Assembly: GCA_937877455.1 (NCBI GenBank)
Contig: CALFIU010000106.1
Span: 1-13,850, forward strand
DNA from: an uncultured Bacteroidales bacterium
GTDB taxonomy: Bacteria; Bacteroidota; Bacteroidia; Bacteroidales; UBA3824
DNA: 13,850 nucleotides
Direction: 5' to 3'
Numbering within the stretch: the first letter of the stretch is position 1; each line of letters starts with the position of its first letter. Below, piece by piece: positions 13,814-13,850 of the stretch. Below the pieces are notes generated by a model. The model was given only the letters and a program-made list of their open reading frames with translations. It was not told the DNA's origin and ran no database searches. A program made the translations under genes and the position numbers.

Positions 13814-13850
13814 GATGAAATAATTTTTATCTTTAAATTCATCCATGAAA

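Noticed and set aside
13814..13843. Inverted repeat GATGAA/TTCATC after the beta-helix gene as a terminator
   Set aside because: The stem is only 6 bp with an 18-base loop and no T-tract within the window; the true terminator may lie beyond the end.
1..13850. CRISPR array, insertion sequence or transposase
   Set aside because: No regularly spaced repeats, transposase motifs or terminal inverted repeats with target duplications were seen.

Overview
The window looks like a chromosomal segment of a low-GC Bacteroidetes, probably of the order Bacteroidales. Four things point there: recognisable TAnnTTTG promoter -7 boxes, A-rich sequence instead of Shine-Dalgarno motifs before the starts, a tRNA gene without encoded CCA, and a hybrid sensor kinase fused to an AraC-type DNA-binding domain. 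This placement is an inference from style and gene content.

Layout. Positions 1-131 hold the tail of a PD-(D/E)XK nuclease/AAA-ATPase-like gene on +. Positions 161-1818 (-) are a very AT-rich accessory cluster of small membrane-protein genes, with one in-frame stop inside a long open frame. Positions 1895-2107 hold no convincing gene, but a decayed piece of a relative of the 161-796 gene lies there. Positions 2153-4097 (-) are a likely two-gene operon: a TPR-like protein and a CaCA-family cation exchanger. A tRNA-Leu(CAG) gene lies on + at 4180-4261.

Positions 4390-8991 (-) are a tight aromatic amino acid operon in the order pheA, aminotransferase, tyrA, DAHP synthase-chorismate mutase fusion, aroD. 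Together they commit carbon to the shikimate pathway, perform its third step, convert chorismate to prephenate, and carry prephenate to phenylalanine and tyrosine. It ends in a Rho-independent terminator at 4340-4363.

The best find is the pheA leader (about 9004-9199, -). It has a Bacteroidetes-type promoter and a GTG-started 22-codon leader peptide with the run YYYAFYFYF (eight aromatic residues in nine). Four mutually exclusive RNA segments follow, the last forming a terminator with a U-tract just before pheA. This is the complete layout of a ribosome-mediated attenuator reading charged Phe- and Tyr-tRNA.

Divergently on +, 9274-12086 encodes a TPR-type hybrid two-component sensor/AraC regulator. 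A one-base indel near 10120 splits it into two frames. Downstream, 12287-13813 encodes a secreted beta-helix protein. A direct repeat AAATCCTAATT with a 21-bp period sits before its promoter and is a candidate binding site for the neighbouring regulator.
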